Of a stretch of 64,000 bases of DNA, positions 1 to 8,073 are shown one piece after another. This stretch comes from Saccharibacillus sp. CPCC 101409 (GTDB lineage: Bacteria; Bacillota; Bacilli; Paenibacillales; Paenibacillaceae), in assembly GCF_030518235.1 (NCBI RefSeq), contig NZ_JAULSA010000007.1:124001-188000 (forward strand), read 5' to 3'. Each line of letters starts with the position of its first letter. The first letter of the stretch is position 1. A model generated the notes under the pieces. That model searched no databases, was not told the origin of the DNA, and was given only the letters and a program-made list of their open reading frames with translations. A program made the translations under genes and the position numbers.

Positions 1-770
1 AGGGGCTGGCCGAGCTGAAAAGCAGCGGTCAGTATGACGAGATCATCGCCAAATATCTGGGTTCGGCCGATGCGGCATCGGGCGCGGATATCGACGGCGA
101 GCAAGCCGCTCCGCAGGCCAACCGCCTGGAGCTGATCTGGCAGTCCATGCCCGCCTTCATGAAAGGTCTCGGCAATACGCTGCTGTACACGATCGTCTCG
201 CTGGTCTTCGCTTTTATTCTGGGCCTGATCTTCGGTTCGATGAAAGTCAGCCACAATAAAGTACTGCGCGGTATCGCAACGGTATTCGTCGATATTTTCC
301 GCGGCATTCCGCTGCTGATTCTGGCTTTCTTTATCTACTTTGCCATTCCGCAGGCTTTCGGTTTCAAAATGGAGATCTGGCAGGCTTCCGTCCTGACATT
401 GACCTTGAACGCCGGCGCTTACGTTACGGAGATTATCCGCGGCGGCATCCAGTCGATCGACAAAGGGCAGATGGAAGCGGCGCGTTCGCTCGGCGTTCCT
501 TATGCAAACACGATGCGCAAGATCGTTCTGCCGCAGGCGATCAAAGTGATGGTGCCTTCGTTTATCAACCAGATGGTGATTACGCTCAAAGATACGTCGA
601 TTCTGTCGATTATCGGTCTGGTCGAGCTGGCGCAGTCGGGCAAACTGGTTATCGCGCGGACGTATCAGACGTTCGACGTGTATCTGACCATCGCCGTCAT
701 GTACCTGATCGTCATCACGATTCTGACCAAGATCGCCGATCGTCTCGAAAGGAGAATAAGCCGTGGATAA
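1..770 (+). CDS. Amino acid ABC transporter, fused substrate-binding/permease protein (5' truncated by window)
   Basis: The reading frame is open from base 3, so the gene starts outside the window. The first ~20 residues ([20 protein letters not shown]) match the usual C-terminus of a periplasmic-type amino acid binding protein. After a short Ala/Gln/Gly linker comes a complete permease of the HisM/GlnP type. Its EAA loop ([20 protein letters not shown]) docks the ATPase, and several membrane helices follow the first hydrophobic segment near base 170. An internal ATG at 147 would give a permease alone, but it has no clear ribosome binding site and the frame continues upstream, so a binding-domain/permease fusion is preferred, as in lactococcal GlnP. 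The 3' end overlaps the ATPase gene by 8 bp. Inferred role: uptake of glutamine or another polar amino acid across the membrane. Confidence 0.85.
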   Translation, partial: GLAELKSSGQYDEIIAKYLGSADAASGADIDGEQAAPQANRLELIWQSMPAFMKGLGNTLLYTIVSLVFAFILGLIFGSMKVSHNKVLRGIATVFVDIFRGIPLLILAFFIYFAIPQAFGFKMEIWQASVLTLTLNAGAYVTEIIRGGIQSIDKGQMEAARSLGVPYANTMRKIVLPQAIKVMVPSFINQMVITLKDTSILSIIGLVELAQSGKLVIARTYQTFDVYLTIAVMYLIVITILTKIADRLERRISRG

Positions 771-1491
771 AGTCAAAGTCGTCGGCCTGAAAAAAAGTTA
801 CGGCAGCAACGAGGTGCTCAAAGGCATCGATATGGAAGTGATGGAAGGCGAAGTGGTATGCGTAATCGGGCCTTCCGGTTCGGGCAAAAGCACATTCCTG
901 CGCTGTCTCAATCTGCTTGAAGAAATCAGCGGAGGACAAGTGATCGTGGACGATTACGACCTCAGCGACAAGAAAGCGGACATCAACAAAATTCGCGAAA
1001 ATATCGGGATGGTGTTCCAGAACTTCAACCTGTTCCCTCACAAGACGGTGCTTCAGAATATCACGTTCGCGCCGATCGAGCTGAAAAAGCAAACCAAAGC
1101 CGAAGCGGACAAGCAGGCGATGGCGCTGCTCGAACGCGTCGGCCTGGTCGACAAAGCGAACGCCTACCCGGCGTCGCTGTCGGGCGGACAGAAGCAGCGC
1201 GTGGCGATCGCCCGCGCGCTGGCGATGAATCCCGACGTGATGCTGTTCGACGAGCCGACCTCCGCGCTCGACCCGGAGATGGTCGGCGAAGTGCTCGGCG
1301 TCATGCAGGATCTGGCGCGCGAAGGCATGACGATGATTATTGTCACGCACGAGATGGGCTTCGCCCGCGAAGTCGGCAGCCGGGTGATCTTTATGGACGG
1401 CGGCTATATCGTGGAAGAAGGCACGCCGGAGCAGGTGTTCGGGAATCCGAAGCACGAGCGGACGATCAGCTTTTTGGAAAAGGTCTTGTAA
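763..1491 (+). CDS. glnQ: Polar amino acid ABC transporter ATP-binding protein
   Basis: This 242-residue ATPase powers the permease encoded just upstream. It has Walker A (GPSGSGKST, residues ~37-45), the Q-loop region ([13 protein letters not shown]), the ABC signature ([15 protein letters not shown]), Walker B with catalytic Glu ([13 protein letters not shown]) and the switch His ([10 protein letters not shown]). The length is typical for the GlnQ/HisP family. The start is a GTG at 763 inside the end of the permease gene, preceded by AAAGGAG at 748-754. The overlap implies translational coupling in one operon. The exact substrate cannot be read from the ATPase. Confidence 0.93.
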   Translation: MDKVKVVGLKKSYGSNEVLKGIDMEVMEGEVVCVIGPSGSGKSTFLRCLNLLEEISGGQVIVDDYDLSDKKADINKIRENIGMVFQNFNLFPHKTVLQNITFAPIELKKQTKAEADKQAMALLERVGLVDKANAYPASLSGGQKQRVAIARALAMNPDVMLFDEPTSALDPEMVGEVLGVMQDLAREGMTMIIVTHEMGFAREVGSRVIFMDGGYIVEEGTPEQVFGNPKHERTISFLEKVL

Positions 1492-1502
1492 AAGCAGTAA
1501 AC

Positions 1503-1535
1503 AAAGACGGCGCCGCATTGTGCGGGCCGTCTTTT
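1503..1535 (+). terminator. Intrinsic terminator after the amino acid ABC operon
   Basis: A 9-bp perfect stem, AAAGACGGC (1503-1511) with GCCGTCTTT (1526-1534), ends in a short T-run a few bases after the glnQ stop. Confidence 0.75.
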
Positions 1536-1577
1536 GGCGTACGCGGAAAGGAAAGCGGGGCGAATCGTGGAACGCAA

Positions 1578-2222
1578 TTATCTTCCGGCGGGAGCGGAAG
1601 ACGAGGGCGTGCCGGAAGAAGCCGGGGAGTCGGCGGCGGCCGGCGCGGAGTTTGTCAGAGCCCGTCTGCGTTTGACTTCCCACAGCGTCAGGCAGACGCC
1701 GTACACGGCCGGGATCATGGGGAACAGCGCGGTCCACATGCCCGAAAAGTATTCATAGCCGCCGCCCTAGGCGATCGGGAAGATCAGGTAATGCGTCGGC
1801 TCGCCAATCAGCATGCCGAAGAATACGAACCAGGCGAGATAATAGCCGACCGGATTGCGGTAATATAGACCGACGGCGCCGGCGATCCAGACGACCGGGC
1901 CGAGCAGGGCGATCAGCAGGGCGAAATCTCGCGTCGACCAAACCGAGCCGAAGATCGAATTGATGCCGCCGGGAAAGTCGGTGATAAACTCTTCGGTGAT
2001 ATGCAGAAAAAACAAGGCCAGCGTCAGCAGGTAAACGGGCAGCAGCCGCGAGGTATCCACTGGAGTGCGGAAAGTCGTTTTGAGCCAGAGGACCATGCCG
2101 CCAGCCATCGAGCCGCAGACGATCAGCATCGGCCGCAGCCCGGCCTGGGCGTAGAACAGAATCGCGTACACCGCGATAAACAGCGCGACGCCGACCGCGT
2201 AGCGTTTGCGCGGATCAGTCAT
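1578..2222 (-). pseudogene. HXXEE-type membrane protein interrupted by an in-frame amber codon
   Basis: From the ATG at 2222 the frame encodes 151 residues with several hydrophobic helices and the motif HITEEF, typical of HXXEE-domain membrane proteins of unknown function. It meets a TAG at 1767-1769. The same frame then stays open for 62 more codons to a TAA at 1578-1580 and encodes a plausible last membrane helix (YEYFSGMWTALFPMIPAVYG) and a basic tail. The upstream neighbour has the same layout (HAEEF motif, HYLYP, then a final helix) without a stop, so the TAG most likely truncates an originally ~214-residue protein. The start overlaps the end of the upstream gene by 8 bp, making it the last gene of the MarR operon. 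Alternatives are a functional short form, readthrough, or a base-call error. Confidence 0.7.
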
Positions 2223-2865
2223 GACGATCTCCTCCTTTGCGGAAAAGTCTCGAAGCGGGACTCATCAGCCGCAGCAGCCCGTACAATCCGATCAGCAGCG
2301 GAATCCAGGCCAGAGCCTGTCCGGGAATATAGACATACCGTCCGGACGCAAACAGCGGATACAGGTAATGGGCCAGGCTTTGCAGTACGGCCCAGATGCA
2401 GACCAGCCAGGCCGCCCACGCGCCGAGCGGGTGCCGGACAGACAGAGCGGACGCGCCGAGCATGAACAGCGCCGCCGCGCCGATCGAATACACCGCGAAG
2501 CCGGAGACGGAGAACCAGGTTCCGGTTCCCGCGCCGCGAAAAGCGAATTCTTCCGCATGCTGAACCAGCAGACTCATCGCAAGCAGCAGATAAAGCGCTA
2601 TAAAAGCGGCCGGCACGCGTATGCGCTTCGTTTCGGCGGCCTGCCAGCCGATGACGGCCAGCAGACCCGCCGAGCCGACCAGCGCCGCGGAAGGAAGGCC
2701 GGCAAATTCGTAAACCGCCACAGCGCCGGTGACGACCAGGCAAAGCGCGAAGGTCAGCCAGGTCAGCCTGCGCGCCAGGGTCAGGGTATCCGCGCCGCCG
2801 GCCGTTTGCGCGCCGCTCGGCGGTTCGATTTGTTCGGCTGATGTCGTTCCCGGAATCGTACTCAC
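2215..2865 (-). CDS. HXXEE-like integral membrane protein
   Basis: The gene encodes 216 residues. The GTG at 2865 overlaps the stop of the MarR gene (GTGA) and has AGGAG about ten bases upstream; the longer open frame upstream is the MarR gene's shadow. After ~35 polar residues there are about six hydrophobic helices, a QHAEEF motif in the middle and HYLYP near the end. Order and spacing parallel the downstream gene, so the two look like tandem paralogues. The function of HXXEE-type proteins is not established; catalysis within the membrane is only a guess from the conserved His/Glu residues. It is co-translated with its neighbours under MarR control. Confidence 0.75.
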   Translation of the reverse strand: MSTIPGTTSAEQIEPPSGAQTAGGADTLTLARRLTWLTFALCLVVTGAVAVYEFAGLPSAALVGSAGLLAVIGWQAAETKRIRVPAAFIALYLLLAMSLLVQHAEEFAFRGAGTGTWFSVSGFAVYSIGAAALFMLGASALSVRHPLGAWAAWLVCIWAVLQSLAHYLYPLFASGRYVYIPGQALAWIPLLIGLYGLLRLMSPASRLFRKGGDRHD

Positions 2866-3386
2866 GGGTAATCGTCTCCTTTCGGTTCCGCCGCTCCGCT
2901 CAGGTTGTCGAATATCCTGCGCAGCGTGCGTACGGTCGTGTCCAGATCTTCCTGCGGAATATCCGCCGAACCGGCCGCGATCACCGCCGCGACAAGCGGC
3001 AGCAGCGCCGGTCTGAGCGAACGTCCTTCTTCCGTCAAATACACCCGGAAATTGCGCCGGTCGTTCTCGTCGGTTCTTTTCTCGATCCAGCCGCGCATGA
3101 TTAGGCCGCCGAGCAGGCGGGTCACGCGGGTCTTGTCTTTGAGCGTCTGCTCGACGATCTCCGACTGGAACATGCCGTCCCTGGCCCACAATCGGGCGAG
3201 GATGACGAATTCTTCGGTCGACATCTCGTAACCGGCGGAACGGAACATGGCGGTCAGCCGCATGCGCATCACGATCGCCGCCCGGTTCAGGACGAATCCC
3301 AGCGCCTGTTCGATATCGAACAAACCGAAATCCGCAGCCGTTTCGTCGGGCGAAGAATCCGGCGTGTCCGGCCGATTTTTATTCAT
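2862..3386 (-). CDS. MarR family transcriptional regulator
   Basis: The 174-residue protein has the MarR winged-helix layout: an N-terminal dimerisation helix, a central helix-turn-helix (MFQSEIVEQTLKDKTRVTRLLGG), then a charged wing (KRTDENDRRNFRVYLTEEG) and a C-terminal helix. The start ATG is preceded by AAAGGAG. It is the first gene of a three-gene operon with two small membrane proteins, overlapping the next gene by 4 bp. Two matching palindromes in the promoter suggest autorepression relieved by a small ligand, as is usual for MarR regulators. The ligand is unknown. Confidence 0.92.
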   Translation of the reverse strand: MNKNRPDTPDSSPDETAADFGLFDIEQALGFVLNRAAIVMRMRLTAMFRSAGYEMSTEEFVILARLWARDGMFQSEIVEQTLKDKTRVTRLLGGLIMRGWIEKRTDENDRRNFRVYLTEEGRSLRPALLPLVAAVIAAGSADIPQEDLDTTVRTLRRIFDNLSGAAEPKGDDYP

Positions 3387-3446
3387 AAGCTTTCACTCTC
3401 CTTTGAACGATAAAATGCGGTCTGAAGCGGGCAATAAGCAATAATA

Positions 3447-3492
3447 GTTGCTGTTTGTAACCAACATAAACCTAATGGTTGCGGATTGCAAC
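3447..3492 (-). promoter_or_regulatory. MarR operon promoter with two operators
   Basis: Two copies of GTTGC-N5-GCAAC occur at 3447-3461 (one mismatch) and 3478-3492 (perfect), centres 31 bp apart, about three helical turns. Read on the minus strand, TTGCAA (3486-3491) and TATGTT (3463-3468) form a -35/-10 pair with a 17-bp spacer. One palindrome covers the -35 and the other lies just after the -10, the expected arrangement for repression. Confidence 0.6.
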
Positions 3493-3504
3493 TATTTTTT
3501 GGCA

Positions 3505-3545
3505 TAAAAAAAACTTCCTCCGAAAGAAAAACCGATCGGAGGAAG
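3505..3545 (-). terminator. Terminator of the kinase-like gene
   Basis: A 9-bp perfect stem, CTTCCTCCG (3514-3522) with CGGAGGAAG (3537-3545), is followed on the minus strand by eight T residues. Confidence 0.8.
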
Positions 3546-3593
3546 GCGAAAAAGAAAAACGACGAAACGCACCGGGTATTCCGCAGGCGTTTC

Positions 3594-4277
3594 TCAGGTA
3601 ATGCGCCCGTCCAGCCGCGCTTTGCGGCGCAGCCGGCGGTACAGGAAGCGGATCGTGTCCATCACCCAGTCGGGCAGCGGGACGGGGCGGCGGGGCATAA
3701 GCGGGCGATACAGCCGGTAGTAGGCTTTTTTGAAGTCCGCCCACATCACGCACGGGCCGTCCTGGAGAAAGTCCGAAATATCCACCACCAGGCCGCGTCC
3801 GTCTTTGAGCATGACATTTTTGCCGTGGACGTCTTTCGGGTTGAGGCCGCGGGAACGGGCGTACTCCAGCGCGTCGTCGATGTCCCGCACGGCCTGCAGC
3901 GGAATGCGCGTACCGTCGCGGAAGCAGTTATAAAAGGTCTTGCCTTCGAGTTTCTTGAGCAGCAGATAGTCGTGTTCGCCCAGTATGCCCGCCGCGTACA
4001 TTACCGAATAGGCGGGATGCGGGCCGAGTTTCTCGTAGACGCCGCATTCTTCCGCCCAGCCCGGACGGCCCGGAGCGTAGACCTTGACGACTTTGCCGGG
4101 CAGGGCGCCGTGTTCGAACACGGCGGCGTAGTTGCCCGTTCCGAGTGCAGTCCAGCCTTCCGGAACCCGAGCGACCACGACCGGATTGAATGGATCGACG
4201 CTTTCCAGCTTCAGCTCCGGCAGCAGTGTATCTTCGATCAAACGAATAGACGGTTCTTGTTCGCCGCTTTCGATCAT
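3594..4277 (-). CDS. Atypical serine/threonine protein kinase-like protein
   Basis: This 227-residue protein has fragments of a eukaryotic-type kinase fold: a glycine-containing N-lobe (ALGTGNYAAVFE), a lysine strand (GKVVKVYAP), a catalytic-loop-like motif DVHGKNVM near residue 145 and an aspartate strand (LVVDISDF) in the place of DFG. It is short and lacks much of the C-lobe, as in small Bacillus kinase-like proteins of the YrzF group. The ATG at 4277 is chosen because GAGGAG lies eight bases upstream; the GTG nine bases earlier abuts that site. It stands alone with its own terminator. Activity is uncertain because the catalytic loop is degenerate. Confidence 0.7.
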   Translation of the reverse strand: MIESGEQEPSIRLIEDTLLPELKLESVDPFNPVVVARVPEGWTALGTGNYAAVFEHGALPGKVVKVYAPGRPGWAEECGVYEKLGPHPAYSVMYAAGILGEHDYLLLKKLEGKTFYNCFRDGTRIPLQAVRDIDDALEYARSRGLNPKDVHGKNVMLKDGRGLVVDISDFLQDGPCVMWADFKKAYYRLYRPLMPRRPVPLPDWVMDTIRFLYRRLRRKARLDGRIT

Positions 4278-4439
4278 GTCGTTCACTCCTCGGAGGATAT
4301 GGGCGATTGGACTTTTTCGAGCTTGCTCCTATCATAGTCCGGGCGTGAACGCGAAGCAACTTCGCTCTGGGCGAATAGATTTTTGCGGAAGCGTTTGGTA
4401 AATTAGAGGATACACCGACTTTGAAAAGGAGGCGTTTTC

Positions 4440-4949
4440 ATGAATGAACGAAACATCAGGTTAAGACGTCTGCAGGAGCAGGAAACGCCGGAAATCGCAG
4501 AAATGATCCGTGAAATGGGACCGGGGGAAAACGGGTTCGTCAACGGACTGTACAGCGAAACGGAACAGGGATACGCGCAGAAGCTGCGGGAAAACGCGCA
4601 GATTGCCGAAGGCGACAATCTTCCTCCGGGCTTGGTGCGGCAGCGGATCTACTGGCTGTACGACGGCGACGTTCCGGTCGGTTACGGCAAGCTGCGCTTC
4701 GAACTGACGGAGGCGCTGCGCGAGCACGGCGGACATATCGGATACGCGATCCGTCCTTCGCAGCGGGGCAAAGGATACGGGGTCGATATGCTGCGCAGCC
4801 TGCTCGGCGAGGCGCGGAATATCGGACTGGATCGTGTGCTGCTGACGTGCGACGCGGGCAACGCGGCTTCGCGCCGGATTATCGAACGCTGCGGCGGCGA
4901 ACCGGACGAACGGCCGGGCGATTCCTGCAAATACTGGATCGAATTATAA
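4440..4949 (+). CDS. GNAT family N-acetyltransferase
   Basis: The 169-residue protein carries the GNAT acetyl-CoA-binding segment IGYAIRPSQRGKGYGVDMLR (residues ~100-119), with the R-G-K-G-Y-G loop, followed by the late strand and helix ending RIIERCGGE. It resembles RimJ/RimL-like acetyltransferases of this length. The start has a strong AAAAGGAGG eight bases upstream. It probably transfers acetyl from acetyl-CoA to an amine; the acceptor cannot be inferred. It is followed 50 bp later by a second, unrelated GNAT gene on the same strand. Confidence 0.88.
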   Translation: MNERNIRLRRLQEQETPEIAEMIREMGPGENGFVNGLYSETEQGYAQKLRENAQIAEGDNLPPGLVRQRIYWLYDGDVPVGYGKLRFELTEALREHGGHIGYAIRPSQRGKGYGVDMLRSLLGEARNIGLDRVLLTCDAGNAASRRIIERCGGEPDERPGDSCKYWIEL

Positions 4950-4999
4950 AGCCTTAACATAACGGATTACTATATGACATACGACTAGGGGACTCTGCA

Positions 5000-5488
5000 A
5001 TGGACATCGGCAAAGTGGAAATCAGACGCGCCAAAGGCGGGGACCGCAAAACGTTTGAAAAGCTGTGGCAGCTGTATCTGTACGATTTCAGCGAGTTCAC
5101 GGATATGGATGTGCGCCCCGACGGGACATATCCGCAGTTTCCGGAGTTCGAATTATATTGGAAAAAGTGGGGCGGCGACGCGGCGTACTTTATTCTGGCC
5201 GAGGGCCGGATCGCCGGTTTCGCCATGGTGCACGAATTCTGGGACAACGAAGCGGCATATCTGTCGCAGTTCTTCGTCATGCGCAAATATCGCCGCCGCG
5301 GCGTGGGATCGAAAGCCGCGAGGCTGGTATTCGAAACGAAAACCGGCCGCTGGGGCCTGCACCAGCTGGCGAATAATCTCCCGGCGCAGCGGTTCTGGGA
5401 CCGGATTATCTTCGATCTGACCGGAACGCTGCCGCTGATCGAGAAGATGGAGGAAGGACGCCGGTTTCAGCTGTTCGAGATGAAATAA
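5000..5488 (+). CDS. GNAT family N-acetyltransferase
   Basis: The 162-residue protein has the GNAT core: a strand AAYFILAEGRIAGFAMV, then SQFFVMRKYRRRGVGSKAARL with the R-R-G-V-G acetyl-CoA loop. A C-terminal segment (NNLPAQRFWDRII) is typical of the family's final helix. The ribosome binding site (AGGGGA) is weak. It may be co-transcribed with the preceding acetyltransferase. The substrate is unknown. Confidence 0.85.
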   Translation: MDIGKVEIRRAKGGDRKTFEKLWQLYLYDFSEFTDMDVRPDGTYPQFPEFELYWKKWGGDAAYFILAEGRIAGFAMVHEFWDNEAAYLSQFFVMRKYRRRGVGSKAARLVFETKTGRWGLHQLANNLPAQRFWDRIIFDLTGTLPLIEKMEEGRRFQLFEMK

Positions 5489-5556
5489 AAGTCGAATGGG
5501 ACGGGGCGTCAAAATGCAAACACGGCTGCGGCTCGTTGCACTTCCGACAGCATGAA

Positions 5557-5913
5557 TTACGATTCCGGCTCCGCCCGTCCGTTCAGTCTGTCCCAGATCT
5601 GCTGCGTCACGGGCGGCTGGTATTCCTGCGGATACAGTTTGACCGTGATTGCCAGCGTGATCGCGATCGCGACAATCCAGACGATTCGAGTGGACCGTCG
5701 TCCCAGCTTCTGCGCGATCATAAACGCGAGCAGGATGACAACCAGATTGAGCAGATAAGTAAGCGGAATCGTCAGAATTCGGCCAAGACCGGTATTGGGA
5801 AACCACTGAACCAGGGCGATCAGCATCAGCGAAGTCGGGCCGAGAGCGAGCATCAGCTTGATAAAAAAGTACGGGGGTCTATCCGGTGGATTGGTGTCGA
5901 TTTGAACGCTCAT
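5557..5913 (-). CDS. Small hypothetical membrane protein
   Basis: The 118-residue protein has a short polar N-terminus and three hydrophobic helices (roughly residues 16-36, 46-66 and 76-92). I recognise no domain. The start follows AGGAGG in the minus-strand leader. It stands alone, convergent with the upstream GNAT gene. No function is proposed. Confidence 0.65.
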   Translation of the reverse strand: MSVQIDTNPPDRPPYFFIKLMLALGPTSLMLIALVQWFPNTGLGRILTIPLTYLLNLVVILLAFMIAQKLGRRSTRIVWIVAIAITLAITVKLYPQEYQPPVTQQIWDRLNGRAEPES

Positions 5914-6007
5914 AACAGAGTCCTCCTACTGATTAATTCGAGCAGGCTGCCCGGCAAATTCCTCGTTCTATTTTGAATTACCCGCTTTACGGACGCCGAT
6001 ACGCAGC

Positions 6008-6047
6008 AAAAAAGCCTCCAGTCCACTTCGTAAGTGGACTGGAGGCT
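6008..6047 (-). terminator. Strong terminator of the GH13 gene
   Basis: A near-perfect 16-17 bp stem (6012-6028 with 6032-6047) with a tiny loop is followed on the minus strand by six T residues, 25 bp after the glycosidase stop. Confidence 0.9.
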
Positions 6048-6071
6048 GTTCGTCCAGCGCGTCTCCTGCGC

Positions 6072-7931
6072 TTACTCCGCCCGCAGCACCGCGTAGCCGT
6101 GCGCCGGCAGTTCGATCGCCAGGCGGCCGCTGGCGGCGTGCAGCGATTCGCTCCGATCGGAACCGCCGGCGCTCTGCGCCGCTTCGCCGGTCGTCGCGAC
6201 TTCGCCTTGAAGCGCGCGGCCGGCGGATTGCCCGCCTTCGCCGCTCCGCGCTTTGATCTCGCCGGCTCCGCCCGCGATCAGCACGGTCCACGATCCGTCT
6301 TCTTCGACTTCGATCGTCCGCGCTTCGTCGGATACGTTCAGCGCGACGACAAACTTGCCGTCGTCGTCGGAGCGGCGGTACGCAAGCGTCCGTCCGCCTT
6401 CTTCGGCCAGCAGGATATCGAAGCGGCCGGTGCGCAGCGCGCCGTGCTCAAGGCGCAGGGCGATCATTTTTTTGTAGAAATCGCGCAGGTCCAGATCCTG
6501 CTTCGACTCGTCCCACTCCATGCACTTGCGGCATTCCGGGTCGGCTCCGCCGTCGAGTCCGATCTCGTCGCCGTAGTAGACGCACGGCGTGCCGGGATAC
6601 GTCATCTGGATGGCGACGGCAAGCTTGAGCTTGTTTTTATCGCCGTCCGCCACGGTCAGCATCCGCTCCGTATCGTGGCTGTCCAGCAGGTTGAACGCGG
6701 CCTGGCTGACCGGCAGCGGATAGCGCGCGAGCTGCTTGGACAGGGAGTAGGAGAATTTGCGCGCGTCCGTTTTGCCGAGCGCCACGAAGTCCCGCACCGC
6801 GTACGTAAACGGATAGTTCATCGCGGAATCGAACTGGTCGCCCTGCAGCCACGGCGTCGCTTCGTGCCACAGCTCGCCCACGATATAGGCGTCGGGCTTG
6901 GCCGTCTTGACAGCGGTGCGGAATTCGCGCCAGAAGCGGTGATCCACTTCGTCCGCCACGTCCAGCCGCCAGCCGTCGAAGCCGATCTCGCCGATCCAGT
7001 AATGCGCCGCTTCGAGCAGGTACTTTTTGACCTCGGGATTCCCGGTGTTGAACTTCGGCATATTCGGCTCGAAACTGAACGTTTCGTACGTCGGGATGCC
7101 GTCTTTTACGTCAACCGGGAATTCGCGGACATGGAACCAGTCGGCGTAGGCGGAGTCCGAGCCGTTTTCCTTGACGTCGACGAACGGCTTGAACGTCCGG
7201 CCGGAGTGGTTGAACACGGCGTCCAGCACGACGCGAATACCGCGTCCGTGGCATTCTTCGATCAGGCGTTTGAGCGTGTCGATATCGCCGAAATGCGGAT
7301 CGAGCTGCAAATAATCTTCCGTGTCGTATTTGTGGTTGCTCGGCGCTTTGAAGATCGGGGTGAAGTAGAGCGCGTTGACGCCCAGGTCGGTCAGGTAATC
7401 GAGGTGCTGGCGCACGCCTTCCAGATCCCCGCCGAAAAAGTTGTCCGTCTCCGGCTTGCCGCCCCACGGCTGCACGTTCTCCGGATCGGTCGACGGATCG
7501 CCGTTGGCGAAGCGCTCGGGAAAGATCTGGTAGAACACGGCGTTCTTCGCCCAGTCCGGCGTTTGCAGCACGTCTTCCGGATTGATATAGGCGATCTCGT
7601 AGAAGTCGTCCGAATTGGTGCGCTCCTCGAAATGGAAACCGTCTTCGTTCATCCATACCTGCTCGCTGCCGCTTTCCAGCTTGAAGCCGTATTTCAGCCT
7701 CCGGTACGGCGGCTTGATATCGCATTCCCAGTAATCGAACAGCGCGTCGGACGCAAAAATGCGCATCGGCGTTTCGCCGCGCGTGCGCTCCCACGCGTAT
7801 TTGTCTCCGCCAACCACGTACACGCGCTCCACATCGTCTTTTTTCGTGCGGATACGCAGTTGAATCGTTTCGTTGTCGATCGTGTAAGCCCAGTTCATCT
7901 TCGGCCGGTGTTCTATCGCTTCAAGCAGCAT
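6072..7931 (-). CDS. GH13 alpha-glycosidase, neopullulanase/cyclomaltodextrinase type
   Basis: This 619-residue enzyme hydrolyses alpha-glucans or maltodextrins in the cytoplasm (no signal peptide). Residues ~1-130 form the N-terminal beta-sandwich typical of neopullulanases, followed by the catalytic barrel. The GH13 regions are all present: DAVFNH (I), GWRLDVADE with nucleophile D324 (II), VGELWHE with acid/base E353 (III) and LDSHDTE with D420 (IV). The start chosen is the ATG at 7931 with GGAGGG upstream; the longer open frame has no ribosome site. The C-terminal domain contains an unusual ~45-residue Gly/Ala/Glu/Ser-rich insertion before the last strand. A palindrome ~50 bp upstream may be a LacI-type operator. 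The substrate range within the family is uncertain. Confidence 0.93.
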   Translation of the reverse strand: MLLEAIEHRPKMNWAYTIDNETIQLRIRTKKDDVERVYVVGGDKYAWERTRGETPMRIFASDALFDYWECDIKPPYRRLKYGFKLESGSEQVWMNEDGFHFEERTNSDDFYEIAYINPEDVLQTPDWAKNAVFYQIFPERFANGDPSTDPENVQPWGGKPETDNFFGGDLEGVRQHLDYLTDLGVNALYFTPIFKAPSNHKYDTEDYLQLDPHFGDIDTLKRLIEECHGRGIRVVLDAVFNHSGRTFKPFVDVKENGSDSAYADWFHVREFPVDVKDGIPTYETFSFEPNMPKFNTGNPEVKKYLLEAAHYWIGEIGFDGWRLDVADEVDHRFWREFRTAVKTAKPDAYIVGELWHEATPWLQGDQFDSAMNYPFTYAVRDFVALGKTDARKFSYSLSKQLARYPLPVSQAAFNLLDSHDTERMLTVADGDKNKLKLAVAIQMTYPGTPCVYYGDEIGLDGGADPECRKCMEWDESKQDLDLRDFYKKMIALRLEHGALRTGRFDILLAEEGGRTLAYRRSDDDGKFVVALNVSDEARTIEVEEDGSWTVLIAGGAGEIKARSGEGGQSAGRALQGEVATTGEAAQSAGGSDRSESLHAASGRLAIELPAHGYAVLRAE

Positions 7932-7980
7932 GGGGGTCCCTCCAGGAATAGGTTTGATAGGAATTGCGGTAAACAGCGGC

Positions 7981-7992
7981 GCAAACGTTTTG
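7981..7992. promoter_or_regulatory. Possible LacI/MalR-type operator upstream of the GH13 gene
   Basis: GCAAACGTTTTG is an almost perfect palindrome around a central CG, as in LacI-family sites. It lies ~50 bp upstream of the glycosidase start. The evidence is only the palindrome and its location. Confidence 0.3.
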
Positions 7993-8073
7993 TTCGACCG
8001 ACACGATGGTATACCCACAAAAAAGTAAAGGAGAAACAATGCACTTCAGCGAATTTGAAGACGCGCTCTAAAC

